A stretch of DNA of 64,000 bases from Cognatitamlana onchidii (GCF_004804355.1 NZ_SRWZ01000004.1:248001-312000), one strand, 5' to 3'. Positions 9,301 to 18,637 are shown, counted from the stretch's first letter. Numbers and translations are program-made. Notes: generated by a model not told the origin, from the sequence alone.

Positions 9301-10047
9301 TTGAAAAGATTAATTTACATATTGGTTTTAATATGTTTTTTTGCTTGTAATAGCGAAAACGCGGGGGATTGCTTTCAAACTTCAGGAACCATAATACAAC
9401 AGGAATATGCCTTAGATGATTTTGAAAAGGTTTTGGTTAATCGAGATATTGAGCTGATTGTAAGGCAAGGGCAAACTCAAAAAGTAGTTATTGAAACGGG
9501 TAAAAACTTAATTAATGATGTTAAGGCCGAAGTGGTTGATGGTCAGCTAAGATTAACCGATGGGAATACCTGTAATTTGGCTAGGGCTTATGGAGTGACT
9601 AAGGTCTATATAACATCTGCTAATATTACGCAAATACGAAGTGCTACGCAATATGATGTAAGATCGGAAGGTACTTTAAACTACCCGAGTTTAGCCATTT
9701 TTTCCGAAGACTTTAATGGAGAAGCAGAAGTTAATAGCGGAAATTTTGATTTAACTGTAAACTGTAATCGCTTTAGTTTGGTATTTAATAACTTATCAAA
9801 TGCTAAAATATCTGGTAATGCAGAGGATTTGAGTATTACCCTAGCCGCAGGGTTGTCCCGTGTTGATTGTGGTGCGTTAGTAGCTAAAAATATATCTGTT
9901 TGGAATAGAAGTTCTAATGATATTATAGTGAATCCGCAATTGAAACTGTCTGGTCAAATATTGGGTACAGGAGATGTTATATCACTTAACAAACCTCCTC
10001 AAGTTGATATTGAAGAGGTTTATAAAGGCCGTTTAATTTTTAAATAG
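9301..10047 (+). CDS. GIN-domain lipoprotein (DUF2807)
   Basis: A 248-residue exported protein beginning with a lipoprotein signal (LICFFACN, lipid-modified Cys16). The mature part is built from repeating short beta strands with many Asn, Gly and Ser, starting with the pattern LDDFEKVLVNRDIELIVRQG that is typical of the head GIN domain, a beta-helix domain frequent in Bacteroidetes surface proteins. The start is a TTG; no in-frame ATG gives the signal peptide. The gene converges on ackA and their ends overlap by 15 bases. Role unknown; adhesion has been suggested for the family but is not established. Confidence 0.75.
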   Translation: MKRLIYILVLICFFACNSENAGDCFQTSGTIIQQEYALDDFEKVLVNRDIELIVRQGQTQKVVIETGKNLINDVKAEVVDGQLRLTDGNTCNLARAYGVTKVYITSANITQIRSATQYDVRSEGTLNYPSLAIFSEDFNGEAEVNSGNFDLTVNCNRFSLVFNNLSNAKISGNAEDLSITLAAGLSRVDCGALVAKNISVWNRSSNDIIVNPQLKLSGQILGTGDVISLNKPPQVDIEEVYKGRLIFK

Positions 10048-11220
10048 GGTAACAGATTGCTTTGCGATTTCCAATTCTTCGTTAGTCGGAATCACAAGTA
10101 TTTTAACTTTTGAATTCGCTGTACTAATGCTTCTAATACCGTCTGCTCTTTTGTTATTAGCTTCTTTGTCTAGATCTATTCCAATAAAGTCTAAATCTTC
10201 ACAGGCCATTTCTCTTATAATACTAGAATTTTCACCAATTCCAGCCGTAAAAACTATTGCGTCTAAACCATTTAAAACTGCTGCGTAACTACCAATGTAT
10301 TTTTTAATACGGTAAGTATTCATATCTAAGGCCAACTGGCAATCTTTGTTTCCGCTGGCAGCTTCATTCTGGATATCTCGTAAATCGCTAAACCCTGTTA
10401 ACCCTAGCATGCCACTTTTCTTTTGTAGCAGATTATTGATTTCTTGTAGACTATAATCGTATTTCTGAGCCAAATAGAAAATAATGGATTGATCAATATC
10501 TCCACAACGTGTTCCCATTATAAGCCCATTTACAGGCGAAAACCCTAAAGAATGGTCAATACTTTTACCATCCTTAATGGCTGTCATGCTGCAACCATTA
10601 CCTAAATGAATAGTTATTATTTTTGATTTGGGCTTACCAATAAATTCAATAGCTTTTTCAGAAACATATTTGTGGCTAGTTCCGTGAAATCCATAGATGC
10701 GAATGTTATGCTTTTCAGAAAACTCTTTTGGTATAGCATATCGATATGCTTTTTCTGGAATTGACTGATGAAATGCCGTATCAAAAACAGCTACCTGTTT
10801 TGCATTCGGAAAAATAGCTTCTGCTACCTCTATCCCTTCAAGGTTTGCTGGGTTATGCAAAGGGGCCAACGATGACAGGGCTTTTATTTTTTCTTTTACC
10901 TCTGGGGTGATTTCAGTGGTGTCACTAAAATATTTGCCTCCATGAACAACACGATGCCCAACAACAGCAATGTCGTCTGAAGATTTTATTATTCCAGTAT
11001 CTGGATCCAACAACTGTTTAGCCAATAGTTCTAAACCTACTTTATGATTAGGTATCGCTGTAGACAATTCAACCGTGTTGTCAGCAGTTTTAAATTTGAA
11101 GTTGCCATTTTCTAAGCCAATACGTTCTATTAAGCCAGAGCATAAAATGGTTTCATTAGGCATAGAAAAGAGTTGGAATTTCAATGATGAACTTCCTGAG
11201 TTTAAAACGAGTACTTGCAT
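10033..11220 (-). CDS. ackA: Acetate kinase
   Basis: Converts acetyl phosphate and ADP to acetate and ATP (reversibly). The 395-residue protein has the two acetate-kinase signatures: NSGSSSLKFQ at residues 6-15 and HGTSHKYVS near 180, and the ASKHA-fold nucleotide motifs HLGNGCS near 205 and FTAGIGENS near 325. It follows pta by one base on the same strand, so the two form the acetyl-CoA to acetate pathway operon. It overlaps the end of the opposing GIN lipoprotein gene by 15 bases with no terminator between them. Confidence 0.97.
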   Translation of the reverse strand: MQVLVLNSGSSSLKFQLFSMPNETILCSGLIERIGLENGNFKFKTADNTVELSTAIPNHKVGLELLAKQLLDPDTGIIKSSDDIAVVGHRVVHGGKYFSDTTEITPEVKEKIKALSSLAPLHNPANLEGIEVAEAIFPNAKQVAVFDTAFHQSIPEKAYRYAIPKEFSEKHNIRIYGFHGTSHKYVSEKAIEFIGKPKSKIITIHLGNGCSMTAIKDGKSIDHSLGFSPVNGLIMGTRCGDIDQSIIFYLAQKYDYSLQEINNLLQKKSGMLGLTGFSDLRDIQNEAASGNKDCQLALDMNTYRIKKYIGSYAAVLNGLDAIVFTAGIGENSSIIREMACEDLDFIGIDLDKEANNKRADGIRSISTANSKVKILVIPTNEELEIAKQSVTLFKN

Positions 11221-11221
11221 G

Positions 11222-13312
11222 TTAAAATTCTTGTGCTTGAATAGCGGTTATTATTACGGTACTATAAATATCGTCGGCAGTACAGCCTCTACTTAAATCA
11301 TTAACAGGTTTATTTAAACCTTGTAGCATAGGGCCTATAGCCAGAGCTCCTGTTTCACGTTGAACAGCTTTGTACGTATTGTTACCAGTATTTAAATCAG
11401 GAAATATTAATACACTAGCCTGACCTGCAACTTCCGAATCTGGTAGTTTGCTTTTTCCTATACGCATATCTACTGCTGCGTCATATTGGATTGGGCCTTC
11501 TATTTTTAGGTTAGGTGCAGAAGCTTTTGCAAGTTCTGTAGCAGATCTTACTTTGTCTACTTCTTCGCCTTTACCAGAAGCCCCAGAAGAGTAAGATAGC
11601 ATGGCTACTTTTGGTTCAACACCAAAATTTTGCGCAGTATGAGCAGAAGATATAGCTATTTCTGCCAATTGTTCTGCATTTGGATTCGGATTAATGGCGC
11701 AGTCACCGAAAATAGAAACACGGTCTTCCAAGCACATAAAGAATACAGAAGACACGATATTTACACCTGGTTTTGTTTTAATGAATTGAAGCGCTGGTCT
11801 TAAAGTATGTTGAGTGGTATGAACAGCTCCAGAAACCATACCATCTGCGTGCCCCTTATAAATCATCATTGTAGCAAAATAAGACACATCGTTCATGGTA
11901 TCTTTAGCCATTTGGAGATTTACATTTTTATGCTTTCTCAATTCATAGAACGTCTGTGCGTAATCATCAAAGTGTTCAGAGGTTTGTGGCCATACCACAT
12001 TAATATCGTTCAAATTTAAAGGGATGTCGTGCTTGTTAATACGTTCTTGGATTTTGTCTTTTTCTCCAATAAGTGTGAGCTCGACAACATGTGCATCGAT
12101 AAGTCTTGCTGCCGCTCTTAAAACGCGTTCGTCATATCCTTCTGGTAAAACAATATGTTTTTTGTTTTTAAGAGCACGTTGTAATAAAGTGTATTGAAAC
12201 ATCCTTGGCGTAAATACACCAGATTCAAAGGTTACCAAGTCATTTGATAGTTTATCAGTATCTACATGTTTTTCAAATGTTGCAATCGATGTTTCTATCT
12301 TTTCTGTGTTCTCAGCATATATTCTGGATTTAATTTTACCAATGCTATTGGTTACCGAAAAGGTGCCCTCATTTACACTAATAATTGGCACAACGCTCGA
12401 TAATCCCTCAATTAATTTTAAAATAGAATCTTCTGGAATTAATCCTCCCGATAGCACAATTCCTGCTATTTTTGGATAGTTTTTTGATGCGTGCGCTTGC
12501 AAGGCACCAAGAATAATATCTGCGCGGTCACCTGGGGTAATCACTAAAGCATTTTCTTTTAAGTGTGTAATATAGTTGCGCAGTTGCATCGCACCAACAC
12601 TAAAGTTCTCTGATTGGTTGTTAACCATATCTGCCCCAAAAAGAACATTACCATTAAGTTTTTTTACAATTTCCTTAATGGTTGGGCTTGCCAGACTTTT
12701 TATTTTTGGTATGACAGTAATGTCTGTACCATCATTAATTCTTTCTTTAAGTTGACCTTTAAGATCGGAAACAAATTCAGGATCAATTTTATTGGTCATT
12801 ATGGACAAAACGTCCACTTCTTCTTTGAATGTGTCGTAGGCAAGTTTAACACTATCAACTATTTCAGATAGACTCTTTTTGTCTCCCTGCGATACAATAA
12901 TAGCTGGAAGTCCAAGATTTTTAGAAATAAGAAGGTTCATATCCAGTTCTAAACTAGAATTTTCATGCGAAAAATCGGTACCTTCAACCAAGATAAAATC
13001 AAATCGTTCTTCTAGATATTTATATTTTTTTATTATTTCATCAATAACATCACCAGATTTACCTCTGTTATATAAATCTAGAACTTCGGTTCTGGAATAA
13101 GCAAAAGTCTTCTTGTAATTGATATCAATTTCAAAATAGGATATTACTGTATTAATATGGTTGTCCATTTCTCCAATTTCAGTATCTTCAATTATGGGTC
13201 TGAAGTAACCTACTTTAGCAGTTTTTCCTAATAGCATGCGCATTAATCCAAGAACGACTACAGATTTTCCGCTGTTAGGTTCGATAGTTGCGACATAAAT
13301 TCCTTTACTCAT
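11222..13312 (-). CDS. pta: Phosphate acetyltransferase, long form
   Basis: Converts acetyl-CoA and phosphate to acetyl phosphate. The 696 residues comprise an N-terminal BioD-like P-loop domain (IEPNSGKSVVVLGL, residues 10-24), a central DRTGG domain (about 215-330) and the C-terminal catalytic domain (from about 370, with VLPEGYDERVLRAA and SYSSGASGKGEEVDKVR). This is the long, often allosterically regulated type. ackA follows after one base. Upstream (13313-13486) a TAATTTTG box is visible on the minus strand at some distance from the start, but without a clear -33 partner. Confidence 0.96.
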   Translation of the reverse strand: MSKGIYVATIEPNSGKSVVVLGLMRMLLGKTAKVGYFRPIIEDTEIGEMDNHINTVISYFEIDINYKKTFAYSRTEVLDLYNRGKSGDVIDEIIKKYKYLEERFDFILVEGTDFSHENSSLELDMNLLISKNLGLPAIIVSQGDKKSLSEIVDSVKLAYDTFKEEVDVLSIMTNKIDPEFVSDLKGQLKERINDGTDITVIPKIKSLASPTIKEIVKKLNGNVLFGADMVNNQSENFSVGAMQLRNYITHLKENALVITPGDRADIILGALQAHASKNYPKIAGIVLSGGLIPEDSILKLIEGLSSVVPIISVNEGTFSVTNSIGKIKSRIYAENTEKIETSIATFEKHVDTDKLSNDLVTFESGVFTPRMFQYTLLQRALKNKKHIVLPEGYDERVLRAAARLIDAHVVELTLIGEKDKIQERINKHDIPLNLNDINVVWPQTSEHFDDYAQTFYELRKHKNVNLQMAKDTMNDVSYFATMMIYKGHADGMVSGAVHTTQHTLRPALQFIKTKPGVNIVSSVFFMCLEDRVSIFGDCAINPNPNAEQLAEIAISSAHTAQNFGVEPKVAMLSYSSGASGKGEEVDKVRSATELAKASAPNLKIEGPIQYDAAVDMRIGKSKLPDSEVAGQASVLIFPDLNTGNNTYKAVQRETGALAIGPMLQGLNKPVNDLSRGCTADDIYSTVIITAIQAQEF

Positions 13313-13486
13313 CTCTTAATTTTAATAATGTTATAAAGATAGATTTTTGATACTGTTCAATTGTCTATCTGGGTTTGTTTCCTTTTAACCGAAGCAAAAT
13401 TAATGCGTTGAATCATTCATATAGATGATTTTTGTCATACTTATTCTAACGAATGTTTAAATTTCCTGCAGTTAATAAATTTTAAT

Positions 13487-14386
13487 CTATAAACTTGAAG
13501 TTAAATCTCTAAATAAGGTTTCTAAACTAGTGTTTTTTTTGTTTAATTGAAGAATTTTTAATTGATTATCATGAGCAAAATCAAACACATGAGATCTCAT
13601 GTCTTGGGATGTATTAAATGTAATTTCGTAAACAAAGTCATAGGTGTTTATTACTTTAGAAACTTTAGGGAGCTTCAAAAGAAAAGCGTCTTCCACACGA
13701 TAGTCAAATTCAACAACAACTATTTGTTCTTTTTCATCTCTTAAGTCTTTTAAAAACCTATCTGCCACAATTTCTCCTTTGTTAATAATAATAACTCTAT
13801 CGCACATAGCTTCAACTTCTTGCATAATATGTGTTGAAAGAAATACCGTTTTCGTTTTCCCAATAGATTTAATAAGGTTTCTAATATCTATGAGTTGGTT
13901 GGGGTCTAAACCAGTAGTTGGTTCGTCAAGGATGAGCACTTCAGGATCATGCAATAGGGCATTAGCCAGCCCTACACGTTGCCTGTATCCCTTAGAAAGT
14001 TGACCGATTTTTTTATGAGATTCAGGTGTTAATCCAGTAAGCTCAATAACCTCTTGGATGCGCTTTTTGGCAATACCATATATGTTGGCATTAAATGATA
14101 AATATTCTTTTACGTATTGTTCTAGATATAAGGGGTTGTGTTCGGGTAAATAACCAACACTTTGCTGTGCTTCTTTGGTGTTAAGATTAACATTAAATCC
14201 GTTTATTTTTGCCTGTCCTTGACTAGCGCTTAAGTATGTAGTTAAAATTTTCATCATAGTGGATTTACCAGCACCATTAGGACCCAAGAATCCAACAATT
14301 GCTGGCTTATCAATTTTAAACGAAATTTCATTCAAAGCCTTTTGGGTACCATAAACCTTTGTAACTCCTTCAACTTCAATAGACAT
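13487..14386 (-). CDS. gldA: Gliding-motility ABC transporter ATP-binding protein GldA
   Basis: ATPase subunit of an ABC transporter required for gliding in Flavobacterium, acting with GldF and GldG, which are not in this window. The 299 residues show Walker A GPNGAGKST (35-43), the Q-loop region VGYLPEHNPLYL, the signature LSKGYRQR, Walker B VLILDEP and the switch histidine in LSTHIMQE. The sequence from MSIEVEGVTK through YLPEHNPLYLEQYVKEYL fits the GldA subgroup, although other Bacteroidetes ABC ATPases are close relatives. It is the first gene of the minus-strand group gldA-pta-ackA, with a 174-base gap before pta. Confidence 0.85.
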   Translation of the reverse strand: MSIEVEGVTKVYGTQKALNEISFKIDKPAIVGFLGPNGAGKSTMMKILTTYLSASQGQAKINGFNVNLNTKEAQQSVGYLPEHNPLYLEQYVKEYLSFNANIYGIAKKRIQEVIELTGLTPESHKKIGQLSKGYRQRVGLANALLHDPEVLILDEPTTGLDPNQLIDIRNLIKSIGKTKTVFLSTHIMQEVEAMCDRVIIINKGEIVADRFLKDLRDEKEQIVVVEFDYRVEDAFLLKLPKVSKVINTYDFVYEITFNTSQDMRSHVFDFAHDNQLKILQLNKKNTSLETLFRDLTSSL

Positions 14387-14538
14387 AATTAAAATAATTT
14401 GTTCAAAAATAATTGATTATATAACGTAAAGGAAGTTTTGCTATAAAATCTTTAAAACTTTTAGGAATTCTATAAAAAAGGGTTTTACAGGTTTTATTTT
14501 CTTAAATAATTATTTACTTTAGCCGCTCAATTAAGACT

Positions 14539-14610
14539 ATGACAGTATTTTATACATATTTTAACTACTATTTCTTTTTTAGTAAAAGAAACGAGACGTT
14601 ATGTGTATAA
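14539..14610 (+). CDS. Phe/Tyr-rich attenuator leader peptide
   Basis: A 23-codon frame, MTVFYTYFNYYFFFSKRNETLCV, of which nine residues between positions 4 and 14 are Phe (5) or Tyr (4). It starts with ATG and ends with TAA 24 bases before a terminator hairpin, directly upstream of the Phe/Tyr biosynthesis operon. This is the classic layout of a leader peptide whose translation senses charged aromatic tRNAs. A TACTTTAG box at 14515-14522 resembles the -7 promoter element. It is too short for routine gene calling. The aromatic content and the matching downstream pathway make chance unlikely. Confidence 0.8.
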   Translation: MTVFYTYFNYYFFFSKRNETLCV

Positions 14611-14641
14611 TTTAAAACATAAATAAGCATGATAAGTCTCG
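14592..14641 (+). promoter_or_regulatory. Proposed antiterminator helix of the aromatic operon leader
   Basis: CGAGAC at 14592-14597, inside the last third of the leader peptide gene, is complementary to GTCTCG at 14636-14641, the left arm of the terminator; with one bulged G the pairing extends by two more base pairs. The same CGAGAC motif recurs in the right arm of the terminator, so the two helices exclude each other. A ribosome stalled at the Phe/Tyr codons would leave 14592-14597 free to pair; one that reaches the stop codon would cover it. Confidence 0.6.
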
Positions 14642-14663
14642 ATGAAAATCGAGACTTTTTTTT
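14634..14663 (+). terminator. Attenuator terminator upstream of pheA
   Basis: AAGTCTCGAT (14634-14643) and ATCGAGACTT (14648-14657) form a perfect 10-base-pair stem with a GAAA loop, followed by T through 14663. It lies between the leader peptide and pheA, so transcription must read through it to express the operon. The stretch 14387-14712 holds no other gene than the leader peptide. Confidence 0.88.
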
Positions 14664-14712
14664 GTTAAGCCATTAATAGAATTTTGAATAACTAGAGTTT
14701 AGAATATAAAAA

Positions 14713-15540
14713 TTGATTAATAAAGTAGCCATACAAGGGGTAAGAGGGTCGTTTCATCATATTGTATCTCAACAATTTTTTGATGATACTATAGATTGTA
14801 TTGAATGCTTAACCTTTGATAGGGTAGTGGAATCATTAATCACTGAAGAGTGCGATGCCGCTATTATGGCGCTAGAGAATTCTATTGCTGGTTCCATTAT
14901 TCCTAATTATGCTTTAATAGATAAGTATGAACTTCATGTTGTAGGAGAGCATTATTTAGATATTCAGCATAATTTAATGGCCCTGCCCGATCAACGTATT
15001 GCAGATATAAAAGAAGTGTATTCGCACCCGATGGCACTACTGCAGTGTAAAGAATTTTTTAAGAAACACCCGCATATTAAGCTAGTTGAAGATAAAGACA
15101 CGGCAGAGGTGGCAGAGCGAATCCAAGAAATGAAGCTAAAAGGTGTTGCAGCTATAGCAAGTGTAACTGCCGCTGAGATTTTTAAGTTAAATATTCTTGC
15201 ACACAGTATTCAAACCATAAAGCATAATGAAACTAGGTTTGTTATTGTAAAGCGAACAAATTCAGAAGTACATAAGGATGTAATTAACAAGGCATCAGTT
15301 AAGTTTGAAGCCAACCATAAACGTGGTAGCCTGGCAACTATTTTGAATGTTATGAGTGATTGTAAGTTGAATTTAACCAAAATTCAATCTTTGCCTATCG
15401 TTGAAACTCCTTGGAAGTACGCTTTTTTTGTCGATGTAACTTTTGAGCAATACTTAGATTTTGAAAAAGCTAAATCGGTTATCGACATTATGGGCGATGG
15501 ATTTAAAGTATTAGGGGAATATAAAAATGCAAAGTTATGA
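14713..15540 (+). CDS. pheA: Prephenate dehydratase
   Basis: Converts prephenate to phenylpyruvate, committing to phenylalanine. The 275 residues contain the dehydratase domain (about 1-185) with the catalytic TRF motif in NETRFVIV, then a C-terminal ACT domain (about 195-272) beginning KRGSLATIL. In the ACT domain the classic ESRP motif reads QSLP, as I recall for other Bacteroidetes copies, so Phe feedback may differ from the E. coli enzyme. There is no fused chorismate mutase; that activity is at the end of the operon. The start is a TTG at 14713; the next genes overlap by ATGA. Expression is probably controlled by the Phe/Tyr attenuator upstream. Confidence 0.93.
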   Translation: MINKVAIQGVRGSFHHIVSQQFFDDTIDCIECLTFDRVVESLITEECDAAIMALENSIAGSIIPNYALIDKYELHVVGEHYLDIQHNLMALPDQRIADIKEVYSHPMALLQCKEFFKKHPHIKLVEDKDTAEVAERIQEMKLKGVAAIASVTAAEIFKLNILAHSIQTIKHNETRFVIVKRTNSEVHKDVINKASVKFEANHKRGSLATILNVMSDCKLNLTKIQSLPIVETPWKYAFFVDVTFEQYLDFEKAKSVIDIMGDGFKVLGEYKNAKL

Positions 15541-16682
15541 TTGAAGTAGCAAACCGATTACATACCGTAGAGGAATACTACTTCTCGAAAAAATTAAGAG
15601 AGGTAGGACTGCTAATAGCCAGCGGAAAACCTATAATTAGTTTAGGTATTGGTAGTCCTGATTTGCAGCCACCACAAAAGGTTCTTGATGCGATATTAGA
15701 AAGTTTTAAAGATGCAAATGCCCATAAATACCAAAGCTATCAGGGTTTGCCTGAGCTTAGGGAGGCTATGGCCTCTTTTTACAAGGCGCATTTTTCGGTA
15801 AACCTAAGTGCACATACAGAAGTACTGCCATTAATGGGCAGTAAGGAGGGTATTATGCATATTTCAATGGCTTATTTAAACGAAGGTGATGAGGTGCTTA
15901 TTCCAAATCCAGGGTATCCAACGTATCAATCTGTAACTAAACTGGTAGGCGCCAAAGGCGTACTATATAATTTGGATGAAAAGAATAATTGGCTACCAGA
16001 TTTTGATGCTTTAGAAAAACAAGATTTAACCAAGGTAAAGTTGATGTGGGTTAATTATCCGCATATGCCAACAGGTGCGCAACCCGATAAATATGTATTT
16101 GAAAATTTAGTCTCTTTTGCCAAGCGTCATAATATCTTAGTTGTTAATGACAATCCATACAGCTTTATTTTAAATGATTCACCTAAAAGTATTCTAAGTG
16201 TTGAAGGAGCAAAAGATGTATGCTTGGAGTTAAACTCTTTAAGTAAAACGTTTAATATGGCAGGTTGGCGCGTAGGCATGGTTGTTGGAAATAGTGAGCA
16301 TATAAAAAACATTTTGAAAGTAAAGAGTAATATGGATTCCGGGATGTTTTATGGTATTCAAAAGGGAGCTATTGAGGCATTGAAGTGTTCTAGTATGTGG
16401 TTTGCAACGTTAAATAATGTGTATAAACAACGTCGAGATTTAATATGGAAATTGGCTGATGCTTTAAACTGTACTTACGATAGGAATGCTATCGGTATGT
16501 TTGTATGGGCTAAATTACCTCCTCAGGTTAAGTCGGAAGAGTTTATTGATTTGGTCTTGAAAGACAATCACATTTTTATAACGCCAGGAACTATTTTTGG
16601 CAGCCAGGGAGAAGGTTATGTTAGATTTTCGTTGTGTTCATCAACAGATAATATTGAAGAGGCAATTGCAAGAGTGAAATGA
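15537..16682 (+). CDS. Pyridoxal-phosphate aminotransferase of the aromatic operon
   Basis: Class I/II fold-type I aminotransferase, 381 residues. The PLP lysine is K237 in SLSKTFNMAGWRVG; the PLP-contact segments SKEGI near residue 103, NYPHMPTG near 172 and NDNPYS near 205 are present. It starts inside the pheA stop codon (ATGA) and ends in the same way over tyrA. In this position it most likely makes phenylalanine and tyrosine from phenylpyruvate and hydroxyphenylpyruvate, but the sequence alone also allows an LL-diaminopimelate- or aspartate-type activity, since these subgroups share the motifs. No gene symbol is assigned for that reason. Confidence 0.88.
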   Translation: MIEVANRLHTVEEYYFSKKLREVGLLIASGKPIISLGIGSPDLQPPQKVLDAILESFKDANAHKYQSYQGLPELREAMASFYKAHFSVNLSAHTEVLPLMGSKEGIMHISMAYLNEGDEVLIPNPGYPTYQSVTKLVGAKGVLYNLDEKNNWLPDFDALEKQDLTKVKLMWVNYPHMPTGAQPDKYVFENLVSFAKRHNILVVNDNPYSFILNDSPKSILSVEGAKDVCLELNSLSKTFNMAGWRVGMVVGNSEHIKNILKVKSNMDSGMFYGIQKGAIEALKCSSMWFATLNNVYKQRRDLIWKLADALNCTYDRNAIGMFVWAKLPPQVKSEEFIDLVLKDNHIFITPGTIFGSQGEGYVRFSLCSSTDNIEEAIARVK

Positions 16683-17536
16683 GTATGAAAAATATATACG
16701 CTATTGGAGTTGGATTGATTGGGGGCAGTCTTTGTTTAGATATAAAGAAGCATAACCCAGAGGTCTTAATTCATGGAATAAGCAGAAAGGATGCTACCTT
16801 AAATAAGGCCCTTGAATTGGGTTTAATTGATAAAAAAGCAACCTTAGATGATGTGTATAAAGCCGATTTAGTGGTTGTTTCTATACCAGTAGATGCTACT
16901 GTAAAATTATTACCAGTCATTCTGGATAAGATTTCTGATACTGGTTTGGTTGTTGATGCAGGTTCAACTAAAGTAGATATATGTGAGGCTGTAGAGAATC
17001 ATCCTAAACGAAGAAATTTTTTAGCCATGCATCCTATTGCAGGTACAGAACATTCTGGTCCCGCAGCGGCTGTTGAGGGCTTGTTTGTTGGAAAGACCAA
17101 TATTGTTTGCGAAGTAGAAAAAACCACGTTTAAACTACAAGAAAAGGCGCTAAAACTGTTTTCAGATATTGGTATGCGCATGCGCTATATGAACCCAAGA
17201 GATCATGATAAGCATATTGCCTATGTGTCGCATTTATCGCATATAAGTTCTTTTATGCTAGGGAAAACCGTTATAGAAAAGGAAAAAAATGAACGGGATA
17301 TTTTTGATATGGCAGGAAGTGGGTTTGCTTCAACAGTACGTTTAGCAAAAAGTTCTCCTGAAATGTGGACCCCTATTTTTAAACAAAACAAAACGAATGT
17401 CATTGAAACTTTAGATGAATATATAAGCAACTTAACTCAGTTTAAACAATTAATGGAAGCAGATGATTTTGAGTCTATTAATACTGAGATGAAAAACACA
17501 AATCACATTAAAGATATATTAAAAGGAATTAGTTAA
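16679..17536 (+). CDS. tyrA: Prephenate dehydrogenase
   Basis: Oxidatively decarboxylates prephenate to hydroxyphenylpyruvate for tyrosine. The 285-residue protein begins with a Rossmann motif GVGLIGGSLCLDI (residues 10-22), and has the active-site segment MHPIAGTEHSGP near residue 118 and the helical domain motif HDKHIAYVSHLSH near 177. It lacks fused chorismate mutase or ACT domains. It overlaps the aminotransferase gene by four bases and is followed after ten bases by the DAHP synthase-chorismate mutase gene, so the operon covers both branches from chorismate. Confidence 0.94.
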   Translation: MSMKNIYAIGVGLIGGSLCLDIKKHNPEVLIHGISRKDATLNKALELGLIDKKATLDDVYKADLVVVSIPVDATVKLLPVILDKISDTGLVVDAGSTKVDICEAVENHPKRRNFLAMHPIAGTEHSGPAAAVEGLFVGKTNIVCEVEKTTFKLQEKALKLFSDIGMRMRYMNPRDHDKHIAYVSHLSHISSFMLGKTVIEKEKNERDIFDMAGSGFASTVRLAKSSPEMWTPIFKQNKTNVIETLDEYISNLTQFKQLMEADDFESINTEMKNTNHIKDILKGIS

Positions 17537-17546
17537 GAGTAAAATT

Positions 17547-18629
17547 ATGGAAAACAAAAAAGAAATGAGAACCTGGCTAGATGATTTAAATCTAGATCAT
17601 CCCTTAGTAATAGCAGGTCCATGTAGTGCAGAAACAGAAGAGCAAGTTTTAAAAATAGCGCACGAGCTTAAAGATACTGACGTAAGTTATTTTAGAGCAG
17701 GTATTTGGAAACCACGAACAAGACCAGGGAATTTTGAAGGTGTTGGGTCATTGGGGTTAAAATGGTTGCAAAAAGTAAAGGAAGAAACCGGTATGAAAAT
17801 CTGTACCGAAGTAGCAAACGCTGCGCATGTAAAGTTAGCTTTAGAGCATGATGTAGATTTATTGTGGATTGGAGCTCGTTCTACAGTGAGTCCGTTTATT
17901 ATGCAAGAGATTGCAGATGCATTGCAAGGAACAGATAAACCAGTTTTAGTTAAAAACCCAGTTAATCCAGATCTTTCTTTATGGCTAGGTGGTATTGAAA
18001 GAATTTACAAGGCAGGTGTTAAAAATATTGGAGCTATTCATAGAGGATTTTCTACTTATGAAAAAACGAAGTTTAGAAACAATCCTAATTGGCAAATGGC
18101 TATCGAATTTCAAAATAAATTCCCAGACATTCCTTTAATTAATGATCCATCGCATATTACTGGGAAAAGAGATATGATTTTTGATGTTTCTCAGGTAGCA
18201 TTAGATCTTAATTTTGATGGTTTAATGATTGAAACACATCACGATCCAGATAGTGCTTGGAGTGATGCCTCTCAGCAAGTAACACCATCTACTTTGGTAC
18301 AAATCATGAAAGATTTAAAGATTAAAAAGGAGTCTGATCCGGAAGCAGATTACAACAACACCTTAAATAACTTAAGAGCTCAAATTGATGTAGTCGATAA
18401 CCAGATTATTGACTTATTAGGTAAGCGTATGAAGGCTTCAGATGGTATAGGAAAGCTTAAAAAATCTAAAAATGTTGCGGTTTTACAATCTAAACGTTGG
18501 AATGAGATTTTAGGAAGAATGGTACTAGAAGGAGAGCAGCATGGATTGAGTGAAGAATTTATTCTAAAAATGTTCAAAGCCGTACATCAAGAATCAATTA
18601 ATCATCAAGAAAAAATTATTAACGGATAA
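17547..18629 (+). CDS. DAHP synthase fused to chorismate mutase
   Basis: Bifunctional enzyme of 360 residues. Residues about 1-265 are a type I-beta (KdsA-like) DAHP synthase with AGPCSAET near 18, FRAGIWKPRTRPG near 50 and KNPVNPDLSLWLGG near 135; it condenses erythrose 4-phosphate with phosphoenolpyruvate to enter the shikimate pathway. Residues about 272-360 form an AroQ-class chorismate mutase (LRAQIDVVDNQIIDLLGKR), which converts chorismate to prephenate. Fusion lets the mutase act as a feedback sensor for the synthase in related proteins. It is the last gene of the operon and is followed at once by a strong terminator. Confidence 0.93.
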   Translation: MENKKEMRTWLDDLNLDHPLVIAGPCSAETEEQVLKIAHELKDTDVSYFRAGIWKPRTRPGNFEGVGSLGLKWLQKVKEETGMKICTEVANAAHVKLALEHDVDLLWIGARSTVSPFIMQEIADALQGTDKPVLVKNPVNPDLSLWLGGIERIYKAGVKNIGAIHRGFSTYEKTKFRNNPNWQMAIEFQNKFPDIPLINDPSHITGKRDMIFDVSQVALDLNFDGLMIETHHDPDSAWSDASQQVTPSTLVQIMKDLKIKKESDPEADYNNTLNNLRAQIDVVDNQIIDLLGKRMKASDGIGKLKKSKNVAVLQSKRWNEILGRMVLEGEQHGLSEEFILKMFKAVHQESINHQEKIING

Positions 18630-18637
18630 TGAAAAAA

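Noticed and set aside
9233-9303. Small frame MEKLLFIFIIV... upstream of the GIN lipoprotein
   Set aside because: Only 25 AT-rich codons, ending within the TTG start of the lipoprotein gene; no sign of selection or known family.
14592-14663. Simple terminator of an upstream gene
   Set aside because: The upstream gene gldA is on the other strand, and the hairpin lies behind an aromatic-rich leader frame, so attenuation fits better.
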